A stretch of 64,000 bases of DNA from Flavobacteriaceae bacterium CG2_30_34_30 (GTDB lineage: Bacteria; Bacteroidota; Bacteroidia; Flavobacteriales; Flavobacteriaceae), in contig MNYN01000067.1 of assembly GCA_001873105.1 (NCBI GenBank), positions 16,798-80,797 of the forward strand, in the 5' to 3' direction. This document shows positions 27,506-38,209 of this stretch, one piece after another (within the stretch, counting starts at the first letter, position 1; each line of letters starts with the position of its first letter). The translations under genes and the position numbers were made by a program. The notes beneath the pieces were generated by a model, which searched no databases, was not told the origin of the DNA, and was given only the letters and a program-made list of their open reading frames with translations.

Positions 27506-27529
27506 CTAGTCAGATAAACGACTAAAAAA

Positions 27530-29827
27530 ATGAGTATAGAAAGCAGAAGAAGTGAAGCATTAGAGTATCACGAAAAACCTAGACCAGGAAAAATTCAAGT
27601 CGTACCCACTAAAAAATATGCAACGCAAAGAGATTTAGCACTTGCCTACTCTCCCGGAGTTGCCGAACCTTGTTTAGAAATAGTTAAGGACGTAAAGAAC
27701 GTATATAAATATACCACAAAAGGAAATCTTGTTGCTGTAATTACTAATGGAACGGCAGTATTAGGACTTGGAAATCTTGGCGCTGAAGCTTCCAAACCAG
27801 TAATGGAAGGAAAAGGATTACTGTTTAAAATATTTGCAGATATCGATGTTTTTGATATTGAAATAGGCACAGAAGATATTGAATCCTTTATTGCCACAGT
27901 AAAAAACATTGCCCCAACCTTTGGCGGTATTAATTTAGAAGACATAAAAGCTCCTGAAGCATTTGAAATTGAAAGAAGACTTAAAGAAGAGTTAGACATC
28001 CCTGTAATGCATGATGACCAACACGGAACAGCAATTATATCATCAGCGGCATTAATAAATGCTTTAGAAATTGCAAAAAAGAAAATTGAAAAAGTAAAAA
28101 TTGTTATCAGTGGCGCAGGTGCTGCAGCTACCTCTTGTACAAAATTATACAAAGAATTTGGAGCAAAAGCTGAAAATATTGTGATGCTGGATAGCAAAGG
28201 GGTTATTAGAAAAGACCGTACAAAACTTACCTCAGAAAAACAAGAATTTGCAACCTCCAGAAATATAAACACCCTTGCGGAAGCAATGAAAAATGCCGAT
28301 GTTTTTGTTGGGCTATCTGCGCCAGACATCGTAACACCAGCTATGCTACTATCTATGAACAAAAACCCAATTGTTTTTGCATTAGCAAATCCCACAGCTG
28401 AAATTGAATATAATTTAGCCCTTAAAACAAGAAAGGATGTAATTATGGCAACCGGAAGGTCAGATTACCCAAACCAAGTAAATAATGTTTTGGGCTTTCC
28501 TTATATTTTTAGAGGTGCACTTGATGTTCGTGCTACTAAAATTAATGAAGCAATGAAAAAAGCAGCAGTTCTTGCTCTAGCAGCATTAGCAAAAGAACCA
28601 GTTCCTGAACAAGTAAATATAGCCTATAGCGAAACAAAATTAAACTTCGGACCACATTACATCATACCAAAACCTATTGATCCAAGACTTATAGCAACTA
28701 TTCCTCCCGCAGTAGCAAGAGCAGCAATGGAAAGCGGTGTAGCAACTAAACCAATAAAAGATTGGCAAAAATATGAAGACGATCTTTATGAACGAATGGG
28801 TTCTGATAATAAGCTAGTTAGACTCCTTATAGGTAGAGCAAAAACAAACCCAAAGCGAATAGTATTTGCAGAAGCAGACCATTTAGACGTATTAAAAGCA
28901 GCACAAATTGTTTTTGAAGAAGGAATTGGGATTCCAATACTTTTAGGTCGAAAAGAAGTAATTATTGAACTGATGAAAGAAATAGATTTTAATGAAAACA
29001 TTCAAATTATCGATTCAAAATCAGATGATCAAAATGAAAAACGTGAAATCTATGCGGAACAATACTGGATGAAACGTAAAAGACATGGAGTAACCCTATA
29101 TCAAGCAAAAAAAACGATGAGAGATCGGACTTATTTTGCAGCAATGATGGTGAATCAAGGAGATGCAGATGCATTAATTACAGGCTATTCCAGATCATAT
29201 CCATCAGTGGTTAGACCTATACTTGAGGTAATAGGAAAAATAGATGGAGTAGATAGAGTAGCGGCAACAAATTTAATGATTACAAAAAGAGGTCCTATAT
29301 TTATTTCAGATACTTCCATAAACATAGATCCTACTGCCAAAGAGCTTGCAAAAATTGCACAAATGACGGCATTTACCATGAAAATGTTTGGAATGACTCC
29401 TGTAATGGCAATGATTTCCTATGCTAATTTTGGATCTTCCTCCCATCAAAATGCTAGGAAAGTGGGAGAAGCAGTTTCTCTGCTTCACCGATTGAGCCCC
29501 GATTTAATTGTGGATGGGGAAGTACAATTAGATTTTGCTTTAAATATCGAAATGCACCAAAAAAACTTCCCTTTTTCTAAATTAGTAGGAAAACGGGTTA
29601 ATGCCCTTATTTTTCCAAATTTAGATGCTGCTAACAGCAATTATAAATTATTAAAAGAATTAAACAACGCCGATTCTATTGGACCAATAATGTTAGGCAT
29701 GAAAAAACCGGTTCATATCCTACAACTCGGTGCTAGTGTAGAAGAAATTGTTAATATGGCAGCAATAGCTGTTATAGATGCACAACAAAAAGAGAAAATA
29801 AAAACAAATAAAAAACAGAAAAAATAG
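27530..29827 (+). CDS. maeB: NADP-dependent malic enzyme (MaeB type)
   Basis: 765 residues in two parts. The malic enzyme domain (about 1-425) has the Tyr-containing start YSPGVAEPC, the acidic metal site MHDDQHGTAI and the nucleotide-binding VVISGAGAAATS. The phosphotransacetylase-like domain (about 430-765; RIVFAEADHLDVLKAAQI, SYANFGSS) is regulatory and usually not catalytic. The enzyme converts malate to pyruvate and CO2 with reduction of NADP, feeding NADPH supply. It is followed by ruvA and sprA, a gene order common in flavobacteria. No promoter-distal terminator is seen. Confidence 0.96.
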   Translation: MSIESRRSEALEYHEKPRPGKIQVVPTKKYATQRDLALAYSPGVAEPCLEIVKDVKNVYKYTTKGNLVAVITNGTAVLGLGNLGAEASKPVMEGKGLLFKIFADIDVFDIEIGTEDIESFIATVKNIAPTFGGINLEDIKAPEAFEIERRLKEELDIPVMHDDQHGTAIISSAALINALEIAKKKIEKVKIVISGAGAAATSCTKLYKEFGAKAENIVMLDSKGVIRKDRTKLTSEKQEFATSRNINTLAEAMKNADVFVGLSAPDIVTPAMLLSMNKNPIVFALANPTAEIEYNLALKTRKDVIMATGRSDYPNQVNNVLGFPYIFRGALDVRATKINEAMKKAAVLALAALAKEPVPEQVNIAYSETKLNFGPHYIIPKPIDPRLIATIPPAVARAAMESGVATKPIKDWQKYEDDLYERMGSDNKLVRLLIGRAKTNPKRIVFAEADHLDVLKAAQIVFEEGIGIPILLGRKEVIIELMKEIDFNENIQIIDSKSDDQNEKREIYAEQYWMKRKRHGVTLYQAKKTMRDRTYFAAMMVNQGDADALITGYSRSYPSVVRPILEVIGKIDGVDRVAATNLMITKRGPIFISDTSINIDPTAKELAKIAQMTAFTMKMFGMTPVMAMISYANFGSSSHQNARKVGEAVSLLHRLSPDLIVDGEVQLDFALNIEMHQKNFPFSKLVGKRVNALIFPNLDAANSNYKLLKELNNADSIGPIMLGMKKPVHILQLGASVEEIVNMAAIAVIDAQQKEKIKTNKKQKK

Positions 29828-29882
29828 CGTAATAAATCATTAAGTTTAGGAGATATTCCATCGCAATGGATAATAAAATTGT

Positions 29883-29890
29883 TATATTTG
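29883..29890 (+). promoter_or_regulatory. -7 element of ruvA
   Basis: TATATTTG, 23 bases before the ruvA ATG. Transcription probably continues into sprA. Confidence 0.6.
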
Positions 29891-29913
29891 GCGTTTTAAC
29901 TTTTAGTTAACAC

Positions 29914-30495
29914 ATGATAACACATTTACAAGGAAGATTAGTTGAAAAAACACCCACAAATGTTGTCATCGATTGCAATGGTGTGGGTTATGAAATACAC
30001 ATATCTTTACATACATTTTCATTACTTCCCAAAAATGAACATGTAAAATTGTTTACCCATTTATTAATAAAGGAAGATTCGCAAACTCTTTTTGGGTTTT
30101 CAGAAAAGTTTGAACGCGAAATATTTCGTTTATTAATTTCTGTGTCAGGTGTAGGTGCTAGTATTGCTCGCACCATGTTATCCTCCTTAACACCCCATAA
30201 TATTAAGGATGCCATAGCCTCCGAAAATGTTGCTATAATTCAATCTGTAAAAGGAATTGGAACAAAAACTGCCCAACGGGTAATATTGGATTTAAAAGAC
30301 AAAATAATAAAAGTTTATGCACTGGATGATGTTTTGCAAATTTCAAGCAATACGAACAAGGAAGAAGCGTTATCTGCTTTGGAAACATTAGGATTTTTAA
30401 GAAAACATTCAGAAAAAGTCTGCGATACGATTTGTAGAGAAAATCCAGAGGCAACGGTAGAAACAATTATAAAACTAGCTTTAAAAAATTTATAA
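29914..30495 (+). CDS. ruvA: Holliday junction DNA-binding subunit RuvA
   Basis: 193 residues, the normal size. The N-terminal OB fold is MITHLQGRLVEKTPTNVVID. Tandem helix-hairpin-helix motifs (LISVSGVGASIARTML, SVKGIGTKTAQRVILDLKDK) occupy about 70-130. The C-terminal domain binds RuvB (EEALSALETLGF). RuvA tetramers clamp the four-way junction. The stop codon is followed after three bases by the TTG start of sprA in the same frame. Confidence 0.98.
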   Translation: MITHLQGRLVEKTPTNVVIDCNGVGYEIHISLHTFSLLPKNEHVKLFTHLLIKEDSQTLFGFSEKFEREIFRLLISVSGVGASIARTMLSSLTPHNIKDAIASENVAIIQSVKGIGTKTAQRVILDLKDKIIKVYALDDVLQISSNTNKEEALSALETLGFLRKHSEKVCDTICRENPEATVETIIKLALKNL

Positions 30496-30498
30496 AAA

Positions 30499-33400
30499 TT
30501 GAGGACGAAAAATTATTTTTATAGAAATATTCAGGGGATCTATTTATTTTTAATTTTCAGTTTAACTATTTTGAGTTTTTCTTCAAGAGCGCAAGTGCCT
30601 AATCCAGAAGAAAACCCCGAAATTATTCAGGATTCTACTAAAACAGGACATACCATGGGTCAGATGATACTGCCCAACCCTCCAAGTATTAAAGACCTTT
30701 ATACCTATGACCCTATTACCGATAGGTATATCTATAATCAAGTAATAGGTTCCTTAAACATTTCAAATCCTCTAGTCCTTACCCCTCAGGAATATCAGGA
30801 TTTAATAATGAGGGAAGAAATGAAGCGCTATTTTAAAGCTAAGATAGATGCTGTAGATGGAAGGAAGGAAGGTGCTGAAGAAGAACAAAAAAATCTGCTT
30901 CCAAGCTTTTATGTGAATTCCAACTTTTTTGAAACGGTATTTGGCGGCAATGTAATCGAAGTCATTCCGCAAGGATCGGTGGAAATGGATTTAGGACTTT
31001 TGTACACAAAACAAGATAATCCCTCTTTTTCACCCAGAAATAGATCTAACCTTACTTTCGATTTTAACCAACGCATCAATTTAAGTTTGCTTGGAAAAGT
31101 TGGAGAACGTCTTCAAATTACCGCAAATTATGATACCCAATCCACATTCGATTTTCAAAATCAGATAAAGTTAGAATATACCCCAACCGAAGATGACATC
31201 ATTCAAAAAATTGAAGTTGGTAATGTGAGTATGCCATTAAATAGCTCCCTAATTCAAGGTGCGCAAAGTCTTTTTGGAGTAAAAACCATTTTACAATTTG
31301 GCAAGACACGAGTAACCGGAGTTTTTTCAGAGCAAAAATCAGAAACCAGAAGCGTTGTTGCGGAAGGAGGAGGAACCATCAATGAGTTTGATGTGTTTGC
31401 CCTAGAATATGATGAGGACAGGCACTTTTTCTTGGCCCACTATTTTAGAGACAAATATGATCAAGCCCTAGAACAATACCCTTTTATTAATTCCAATGTG
31501 CAAATTACTAGAGCTGAAGTTTGGGTTACAAACTTATCTAATAATACCGAAGGAGTAAGAAATATTGTAGCGCTTCAAGATATTGGAGAATCAAATCCGG
31601 CAAAAATTGGATTAAACTTTCCACCGGGCGGATTTATAAATAGACCTCCGGGATCTTTTCCTGACAATGGTAATAACGATTTTAATCCCTTTGGTATCGG
31701 AGGCGGCGCCCAATCGGTGCTTAATGAAAATATTAGAAACATTTCTACCGTTCAATCTGGTTTTGGAGGTGTGCAAGTAAGTGAAGGAAAAGATTATGCA
31801 ACTCTTGAAAACGCAAGACGGTTGCTGCCTAATGAATATACCATCAATAGTCAACTTGGATATATATCCTTAAATCAAAGGCTTAATAACGACGAAATAC
31901 TTGCCGTTGCCTTTCAATATACAATTAATGGCAGGGTATTTCAGGTAGGTGAATTTTCTAACGATGGAGTAGAAGCGACAGGTGAATTTGACCCTTTGAA
32001 CCAAACCGGAGGAGAGTCACAAAACCTAGTAGTAAAACTTTTAAAAAGCAATATTGTTAGCGTTAATCAACCAATTTGGGACTTGATGATGAAAAATATA
32101 TACAATCTAGATGCCTTTCAACTAGAAAGAGACAATTTTAGATTGAATATTTTATATACAGACCCATCTCCCTTAAATTTTATTACTGCTGCACAGGCAT
32201 CTCCTAATTTTCCTGCAACTCCTCTACCCGAAGATGTGGAACAAACAACACTTTTAAGAGTGTTTAATTTAGATAGGTTAAACTTCAACAACGACCCACA
32301 ACAGGATGGGGATGGTTTTTTCGATTTTTATCCCGGAATTACAGTAGATGCTCAAAATGGTCGAGTCATTTTTACCACTGTTGAGCCATTTGGTGAATAT
32401 CTTTTTAAAAAGTTAGCTAGTCCAGCCGCTTCTGAAAATTATAATCTTCCTTCAACTTATAATGCTAATCAAAATAAATACGTGTACCGCTCGCTTTACC
32501 GTTCCACAAAAACTGTTGCAGAACAGGAAGATAGCGATAAAAATAAATTCCAATTAAAAGGTAGTTATAAATCAAGTGGTTCTGATGGTATTTCCATAGG
32601 CGCTTTTAATGTACCACAAGGCTCTGTAACTGTAACTGCCGGGGGTCGTGTTTTAGTAGAAGGAGTTGATTATACGGTCAATTATCAATTGGGTAGGGTA
32701 CAAATTTTAGACCAAGCTCTACTAAACTCAAACACACCCATAAGTATAACCACTGAAAATAATGCAGTGTTTGGACAACAAACCAAGCGATTTACCGGTT
32801 TAAATGTGGAACATCAGTTTAATGAAAATTTTCTGGTAGGGGCAACCTATATTAACCTAAATGAACGCCCATTAACTCAAAAAACTAATTTTTCATCAGA
32901 ACCTATTAACAATACTATATTAGGATTAAATGCTAACTATTCCACAAAGGTTCCTTTTCTAACCAGATTAGTAAATAAATTGCCGAATATTGATACCGAT
33001 GTAGAATCTAACATTGCTCTTAGAGGGGAGTTTGCTTATTTGCTTCCTGGTTCACCAAAAGTTGCCGATTTTGATGGCAAAACAACGGTTTATGTTGATG
33101 ATTTTGAAGGTTCTCAAACCTTATTAGATATTAAAGCACCATTATCTTGGGCATTAGCTAGTACACCTATTGGTTTTGGTGGCGAACTTGAAAATGACAA
33201 TCTAGCATACAACTATCAAAGAGCAAGACTTGCTTGGTACACCATAGACCCGGTTTTTTATAGTACACAACGTCCTTCTGGAATTACTGATGACGACTTG
33301 TCATCCTACGCCACCAGACGGCTTTTTATCAATGAAATTTTCCCCGATACCGATATTGTACAAGGGCAAACACAAGCCTTATTCTCCCTAGACCTTTCCT

Positions 33401-36400
33401 ATTTTCCCGGTGAGAGAGGCCCTTATAATTTTAATCCTGAAACAGGAGGAACTAATAATCTTCCTAACCCTGCATCCAGATTTGGAGGGATTACTAGAGC
33501 CATTTCAACTACAGATTTTGAAAGATCTAATGTAGAATATATCCAATTTTGGGTTTTAGATCCTTTTATTTACGATGAAAACGCAGGAAATAATGGGGGG
33601 ACATTAAGTTTTAACCTAGGAAATATTTCAGAAGATATTCTTAAAACAGGAAGAAAACAATACGAAAATGGTTTACCAAGAGATGGAGGAACAGATGGAA
33701 CTGTAGCTACCGCTTATGGGAAAGTACCTACTAATCAATCTTTAATTTACACTTTTGACACCGAGGGTCAGGAAAGAACAAATCAAGATTTAGGACTAAA
33801 TGGTGTCAATGATGTGGAAGAAGCAGCTCTTTTTCCATTATTTGGAGGACTTCCCGATCCGGCAGGCGATAATTACACCTATTTTTTACAAGCAGAAGGA
33901 AATATAGTGAATCGATACAAAAATTATAACGGTACACAAGGTAACTCACCCGTTGAGGTTACAAATACAAACAGAGGTTCTACAACACTTCCTGATGTGG
34001 AAGACTATAATCGTGATAATACAATGAACACGGTAAATAGTTATTTTGAATACAACATCAATTTATTCCCAGGAATGAATGTTGAAAACAACCCTTTTAT
34101 CACAGATGTAAGAGAATTAGAAGTGAACACACAAAATAACGATGTTCAAGCTGTAAGATGGGTGCAATTTAAGGTGCCATTAAGCAATCCAACACGTGCT
34201 GTAAATGGTATTTCTGACTTTAGATCTATTCGATTTATGCGAATGTATTTAACCGGTTTTGAACAAGATATTACCTTTCGTTTTGGAACATTAGATTTGG
34301 TAAGAGGCGATTACAGAAGATTCACACAAAGTTTAAATCCCTCCGGAACTTTACCTGCTAACAGCAACACCACATTTGATGTCGAATCTATAAGTATTGA
34401 AGAAAATTCAGGTAGACAACCTATTCCTTATGTGCTCCCTCCAGGAGTGGAACGTGAAGAATTAATTAATAATAATTCGAACATCCGCCAAAATGAACAA
34501 TCGCTTGCTTTACGAGTTTGTGAATTAGAACCGGATGACGCAAGAGGGGTGTTTAAAAATTATAACATCGACATGCGTCAATATAAAAATTTAGAATTAT
34601 TTATTCATGCAGAGTCCTTATTAAATCAAATACCTTTAAATAATGGCGATTTAATTGCCTTTATACGATTAGGAAATGACCTTACTCAAAATTTCTACGA
34701 AATAGAAATACCTTTAAATCCTACTTCTTTTGGTGCCACAAATCCAGAGGAAATTTGGCCGATTGAAAATAGATTAAATCTTCCACTAGACCTATTACAA
34801 GAAGTAAAATCTAGAGTACTTTCCAATCCCGGAGAATTTGATCTTAGCGTTGTTAACTATTTTGAGGAAGCAGAATTAGAAGGAGGAACTTCAGGGCCGG
34901 AAAACGATATGCGAATAGGTATCAAAGGAAACCCAAGCTTTGGAGCTGTAAGAACCATAATGATTGGTGTTAAAAACGGAATAAATTCCAATGTTTGCGG
35001 GGAAGTTTGGATTAATGAACTCCGCTTATCGGAACTTAAAAATCAAGGAGGTTGGGCAGCCGTTGCAAGTATGGACGCAAACTTTGCCGATTTTGCCACA
35101 ATAAGTGCAACCGGAAGAAGAAGCACAGTAGGTTTTGGCTCTATTGAACAAGGTCCAAACGAAAGAAGCCTTGAAGATGCAAAACAATATGATATTGTCA
35201 CTAATTTAAATGTCGGCCAATTACTTCCAAAAAAATGGGGAATACAAATTCCATTTAATTATGCACTTGGTGAGGAGCTGATTACGCCGCTTTATGATCC
35301 AGAATTTTTAGATATTGAGCTAGATACCAGATTGAATAATACAGAAGACCCTGCGGAAAGAAAACTGATTAAGGACCAATCTGTTGATTACACAAAAAGA
35401 CAAAGTATAAACTTTATAGGGCTAAGAAAAGAACGAACAGGGGATAAAAAACCACAACCCTATGACGTGGAAAATTTAACACTTTCTTATTCTTATAACC
35501 AAGTGGATCGACATAGTTTTGAAATTGAAGAAGCACTAGAACAAAATGTTAGAGTTGGGGCAACCTATAATTTTAGCTTTACTCCAAAACCAGTTGAACC
35601 ATTTAAAAAGAATGATTCTATTTTTAGAAGTAGTTACTGGCAACTTCTTAAAGATTTTAATTTTAATTATTTGCCTGCAAATATTTCTGCAAGTTCTAAT
35701 ATTATCAGGCAATATAATGAACAAAAATTTAGAGAAATTAACCCACTTCCAGGTAACATTGGACTTCCTACCTTGTACCAGCGCAATTTCCTATTTGATT
35801 GGCAATATACCATAAATCATAACCTCACCAAGTCCTTGCGTTTTAACTTCAACTCCTCAAATAATAGAATTGTAAAGAATTTTATAGAAGATAATGGGGT
35901 AGTAAATAATGAAATTGGCGTTTGGGATGGCTTTTTTGATGTTGGTGAACCTAACCAACATTTTCAATCGCTTCAGGTTAATTATGACTTGCCATTCAGT
36001 AAAGTGCCGTTTCTAAAATTCATCAGAGCAACCTATTCCTATACAGGTAATTACCAATGGCAAAAAGGAAGTGAACTTTTTAGAAATTTAGAAGTGGAGT
36101 TAGCCGATGGTACTACTGGAGTTTTTGACCTTGGTAATACCGTTCAAAATTCTAACACACACAGTATCAACTCTACATTAGATATGAATAATTTGTATCG
36201 ATATATCGGTTTAACTAAAAAACGACCTTCATTAAAAACTTCAGGCGGTGGAGCAGATGGTGGCGATGGAGACGCAAGAGGGGGAGATGCAGGTGGTGGT
36301 AAAGGGGATTTAAAAGGAGGTGCAGCCGATTCGAAAACAGACTCAAAAGATGGTGAAGCTGCCGGATTTACAAACAAGGAAGGTGGAGGTGGAGCCGGTG

Positions 36401-37800
36401 GTGGAATATCACCAACAACTCAACCTAGTGGGATGTCATTAAATACTGGAGAAAAAGCATATAATACCTTTATTGGTTTATTAACTTCTGTAAAAAGAAT
36501 TCAATTAAACTACCAAGAAAATAATGGAATTTTCTTGCCAGGATATACGCCATCCGTAGGTTTTGCAGGGAGTTTAAAACCCACAACTGCATTTACTTTT
36601 GGTGGTCAAGGTGAAATTAGAAATCTTGCAGCAAGAAATGGATGGCTTACCCTGTATCCTGAATTTAATGAACAATATACAGAGGTTAAAAACCAACAAT
36701 TTGACTTCCAAACAAATATTGAATTAATACCGGACCTAAAAATCGATTTGAACGGAAACAGAATGTACTCTGAATCCTATGCTGAAAACTATATCATTAA
36801 CGAAGGACAATATAGGTCGTTAACCCCTAATACTTTTGGTAATTTTAATATTTCAACTATTTTAATAAAAACGGCATTTAAAGAAAGTGGAGATTTATTT
36901 TCAGAAACCTTTGAAGATTTTAGAGCAAACAGAATAACTGTTGCTAATAGATTAGCACAGGAATTCTATGGCACTACAGATTTTCCGGTAGACGCCGATG
37001 GTTTTCCTGAAGGGTTTGGAAAAACCAATCAAGCAGTATTATTGCCTGCATTTTTATCGGCCTATGAAGGAAGTGACCCTGGAAAAGTTAAAACAGGAAT
37101 ACTGAGAAACTTCCCATTACCCAATTGGGATCTCCGTTATACAGGTTTAATGAAGATAGATTGGTTTAAGAAAAATTTTAAACGATTCTCCATACAGCAC
37201 GGATATAAAGCCGGTTACACCGTAAATCAGTTTCAAACCAATTTAGATTTTGACACAGAAAATCCTGGGGCGTTAGACCAAGCAGGTAATTTTAAAAACA
37301 AAATATTACTGGCTAATGTTAATCTAATAGAACAATTTAGCCCACTAGTAAAATTGGACTTCGAAATGCAAAATTCTATAAGAATTTTAACCGAAATAAA
37401 AAGAGACCGAGCGCTTTCATTAAGCTTTGCAAATAATTTAGTAACAGAAATCCAGGGAATGGAATACGTAGTAGGTTTAGGATATCGAATAAAAGATTTA
37501 CGAATAGGGACAAATTTTGGAGGAAATCAACAAGTGATGAAAAGTGATTTGAACTTTAAATTAGACCTTTCCCTCAGAGATAATAAAACCATAATACGGT
37601 ACTTGGATATTGAAAACAATCAAATAACAGCAGGACAAACTATTTATGGCATTAATTTTATAGTAGATTATGCTTTAAGTAAAAACCTAACCGCATTATT
37701 TTATTACGACCATACTTTTTCAGAGTTTGCCATCTCCACGGCATTCCCCCAAACCACCATACGAAGTGGTTTTACATTGCGATATAATTTTGGAAACTAA
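30499..37800 (+). CDS. sprA: T9SS outer-membrane translocon SprA (Sov)
   Basis: 2433 residues. In Flavobacterium SprA is the giant beta-barrel conduit of the type IX secretion system and is required for gliding and adhesin export. A signal peptide (about 1-32, SFSSRAQ) is followed by a long run of amphipathic beta segments to the C-terminal RYNFGN. Diagnostic stretches include KVADFDGKTTVYVDDFEGSQ (about 853-872) and GEVWINELRLSEL. The start is TTG; an in-frame stop (that of ruvA) lies two codons before it and no ATG precedes the signal peptide. A Gly/Asp-rich low-complexity insert lies at about residues 1914-1978. Followed closely by gcvH. Confidence 0.95.
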   Translation: MRTKNYFYRNIQGIYLFLIFSLTILSFSSRAQVPNPEENPEIIQDSTKTGHTMGQMILPNPPSIKDLYTYDPITDRYIYNQVIGSLNISNPLVLTPQEYQDLIMREEMKRYFKAKIDAVDGRKEGAEEEQKNLLPSFYVNSNFFETVFGGNVIEVIPQGSVEMDLGLLYTKQDNPSFSPRNRSNLTFDFNQRINLSLLGKVGERLQITANYDTQSTFDFQNQIKLEYTPTEDDIIQKIEVGNVSMPLNSSLIQGAQSLFGVKTILQFGKTRVTGVFSEQKSETRSVVAEGGGTINEFDVFALEYDEDRHFFLAHYFRDKYDQALEQYPFINSNVQITRAEVWVTNLSNNTEGVRNIVALQDIGESNPAKIGLNFPPGGFINRPPGSFPDNGNNDFNPFGIGGGAQSVLNENIRNISTVQSGFGGVQVSEGKDYATLENARRLLPNEYTINSQLGYISLNQRLNNDEILAVAFQYTINGRVFQVGEFSNDGVEATGEFDPLNQTGGESQNLVVKLLKSNIVSVNQPIWDLMMKNIYNLDAFQLERDNFRLNILYTDPSPLNFITAAQASPNFPATPLPEDVEQTTLLRVFNLDRLNFNNDPQQDGDGFFDFYPGITVDAQNGRVIFTTVEPFGEYLFKKLASPAASENYNLPSTYNANQNKYVYRSLYRSTKTVAEQEDSDKNKFQLKGSYKSSGSDGISIGAFNVPQGSVTVTAGGRVLVEGVDYTVNYQLGRVQILDQALLNSNTPISITTENNAVFGQQTKRFTGLNVEHQFNENFLVGATYINLNERPLTQKTNFSSEPINNTILGLNANYSTKVPFLTRLVNKLPNIDTDVESNIALRGEFAYLLPGSPKVADFDGKTTVYVDDFEGSQTLLDIKAPLSWALASTPIGFGGELENDNLAYNYQRARLAWYTIDPVFYSTQRPSGITDDDLSSYATRRLFINEIFPDTDIVQGQTQALFSLDLSYFPGERGPYNFNPETGGTNNLPNPASRFGGITRAISTTDFERSNVEYIQFWVLDPFIYDENAGNNGGTLSFNLGNISEDILKTGRKQYENGLPRDGGTDGTVATAYGKVPTNQSLIYTFDTEGQERTNQDLGLNGVNDVEEAALFPLFGGLPDPAGDNYTYFLQAEGNIVNRYKNYNGTQGNSPVEVTNTNRGSTTLPDVEDYNRDNTMNTVNSYFEYNINLFPGMNVENNPFITDVRELEVNTQNNDVQAVRWVQFKVPLSNPTRAVNGISDFRSIRFMRMYLTGFEQDITFRFGTLDLVRGDYRRFTQSLNPSGTLPANSNTTFDVESISIEENSGRQPIPYVLPPGVEREELINNNSNIRQNEQSLALRVCELEPDDARGVFKNYNIDMRQYKNLELFIHAESLLNQIPLNNGDLIAFIRLGNDLTQNFYEIEIPLNPTSFGATNPEEIWPIENRLNLPLDLLQEVKSRVLSNPGEFDLSVVNYFEEAELEGGTSGPENDMRIGIKGNPSFGAVRTIMIGVKNGINSNVCGEVWINELRLSELKNQGGWAAVASMDANFADFATISATGRRSTVGFGSIEQGPNERSLEDAKQYDIVTNLNVGQLLPKKWGIQIPFNYALGEELITPLYDPEFLDIELDTRLNNTEDPAERKLIKDQSVDYTKRQSINFIGLRKERTGDKKPQPYDVENLTLSYSYNQVDRHSFEIEEALEQNVRVGATYNFSFTPKPVEPFKKNDSIFRSSYWQLLKDFNFNYLPANISASSNIIRQYNEQKFREINPLPGNIGLPTLYQRNFLFDWQYTINHNLTKSLRFNFNSSNNRIVKNFIEDNGVVNNEIGVWDGFFDVGEPNQHFQSLQVNYDLPFSKVPFLKFIRATYSYTGNYQWQKGSELFRNLEVELADGTTGVFDLGNTVQNSNTHSINSTLDMNNLYRYIGLTKKRPSLKTSGGGADGGDGDARGGDAGGGKGDLKGGAADSKTDSKDGEAAGFTNKEGGGGAGGGISPTTQPSGMSLNTGEKAYNTFIGLLTSVKRIQLNYQENNGIFLPGYTPSVGFAGSLKPTTAFTFGGQGEIRNLAARNGWLTLYPEFNEQYTEVKNQQFDFQTNIELIPDLKIDLNGNRMYSESYAENYIINEGQYRSLTPNTFGNFNISTILIKTAFKESGDLFSETFEDFRANRITVANRLAQEFYGTTDFPVDADGFPEGFGKTNQAVLLPAFLSAYEGSDPGKVKTGILRNFPLPNWDLRYTGLMKIDWFKKNFKRFSIQHGYKAGYTVNQFQTNLDFDTENPGALDQAGNFKNKILLANVNLIEQFSPLVKLDFEMQNSIRILTEIKRDRALSLSFANNLVTEIQGMEYVVGLGYRIKDLRIGTNFGGNQQVMKSDLNFKLDLSLRDNKTIIRYLDIENNQITAGQTIYGINFIVDYALSKNLTALFYYDHTFSEFAISTAFPQTTIRSGFTLRYNFGN
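36241..36435 (+). repeat. Gly/Asp-rich low-complexity insert in sprA
   Basis: About 65 residues rich in G, D, K and A (runs such as SGGGADGGDGDARGGDAGG) interrupt the barrel pattern. It is probably a disordered loop at the surface or in the periplasm. The DNA is locally richer in G than its surroundings. Confidence 0.8.
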
Positions 37801-37828
37801 AAAAACAATTTAATATATTATAAGTATC

Positions 37829-38209
37829 ATGAAAATACCTTCAAATTTAAAGTACACTAAAGACCACGAATGGGTAAAAATTGAAAATGACATCGCTATT
37901 GTCGGGATAACCGACTTTGCTCAACATGAGCTAGGTGACATTGTGTATGTAGAAGTAGAAACGCTAAATGAAACCCTAGATGCAGAAGAAGTTTTTGGCA
38001 CAGTAGAAGCAGTAAAAACGGTTTCTGATTTATTTTTGCCGCTTTCCGGTGAAATAATTGAGTTGAATACTCTTTTAGAAGCAGAGCCTGAAAAAGTGAA
38101 TACCGATCCTTATGGAGATGGATGGATGGTTAAGGTTAAATTTTCTGATGCTAGTGAATTAGAAAATTTATTAGATGCAGAAGCATATAAGAAGCTTATT
38201 GGTGCATAA
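37829..38209 (+). CDS. gcvH: Glycine cleavage system H protein
   Basis: 126 residues, the usual length. The barrel-sandwich lipoyl domain has the lipoyl-lysine site VEAVKTVSD (Lys63). It shuttles the aminomethyl group between the P, T and L proteins of glycine cleavage. It starts [10 protein letters not shown] and contains [17 protein letters not shown], both typical. No other gcv gene is near; the position between sprA and vanZ is a conserved flavobacterial arrangement without known functional reason. Confidence 0.97.
   Translation: MKIPSNLKYTKDHEWVKIENDIAIVGITDFAQHELGDIVYVEVETLNETLDAEEVFGTVEAVKTVSDLFLPLSGEIIELNTLLEAEPEKVNTDPYGDGWMVKVKFSDASELENLLDAEAYKKLIGA

Noticed and set aside
27646..28395. 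249-codon minus-strand ORF opposite maeB
   Set aside because: Antisense shadow of a strongly conserved gene; the peptide is Ala/Ser/Phe-rich without domain features.
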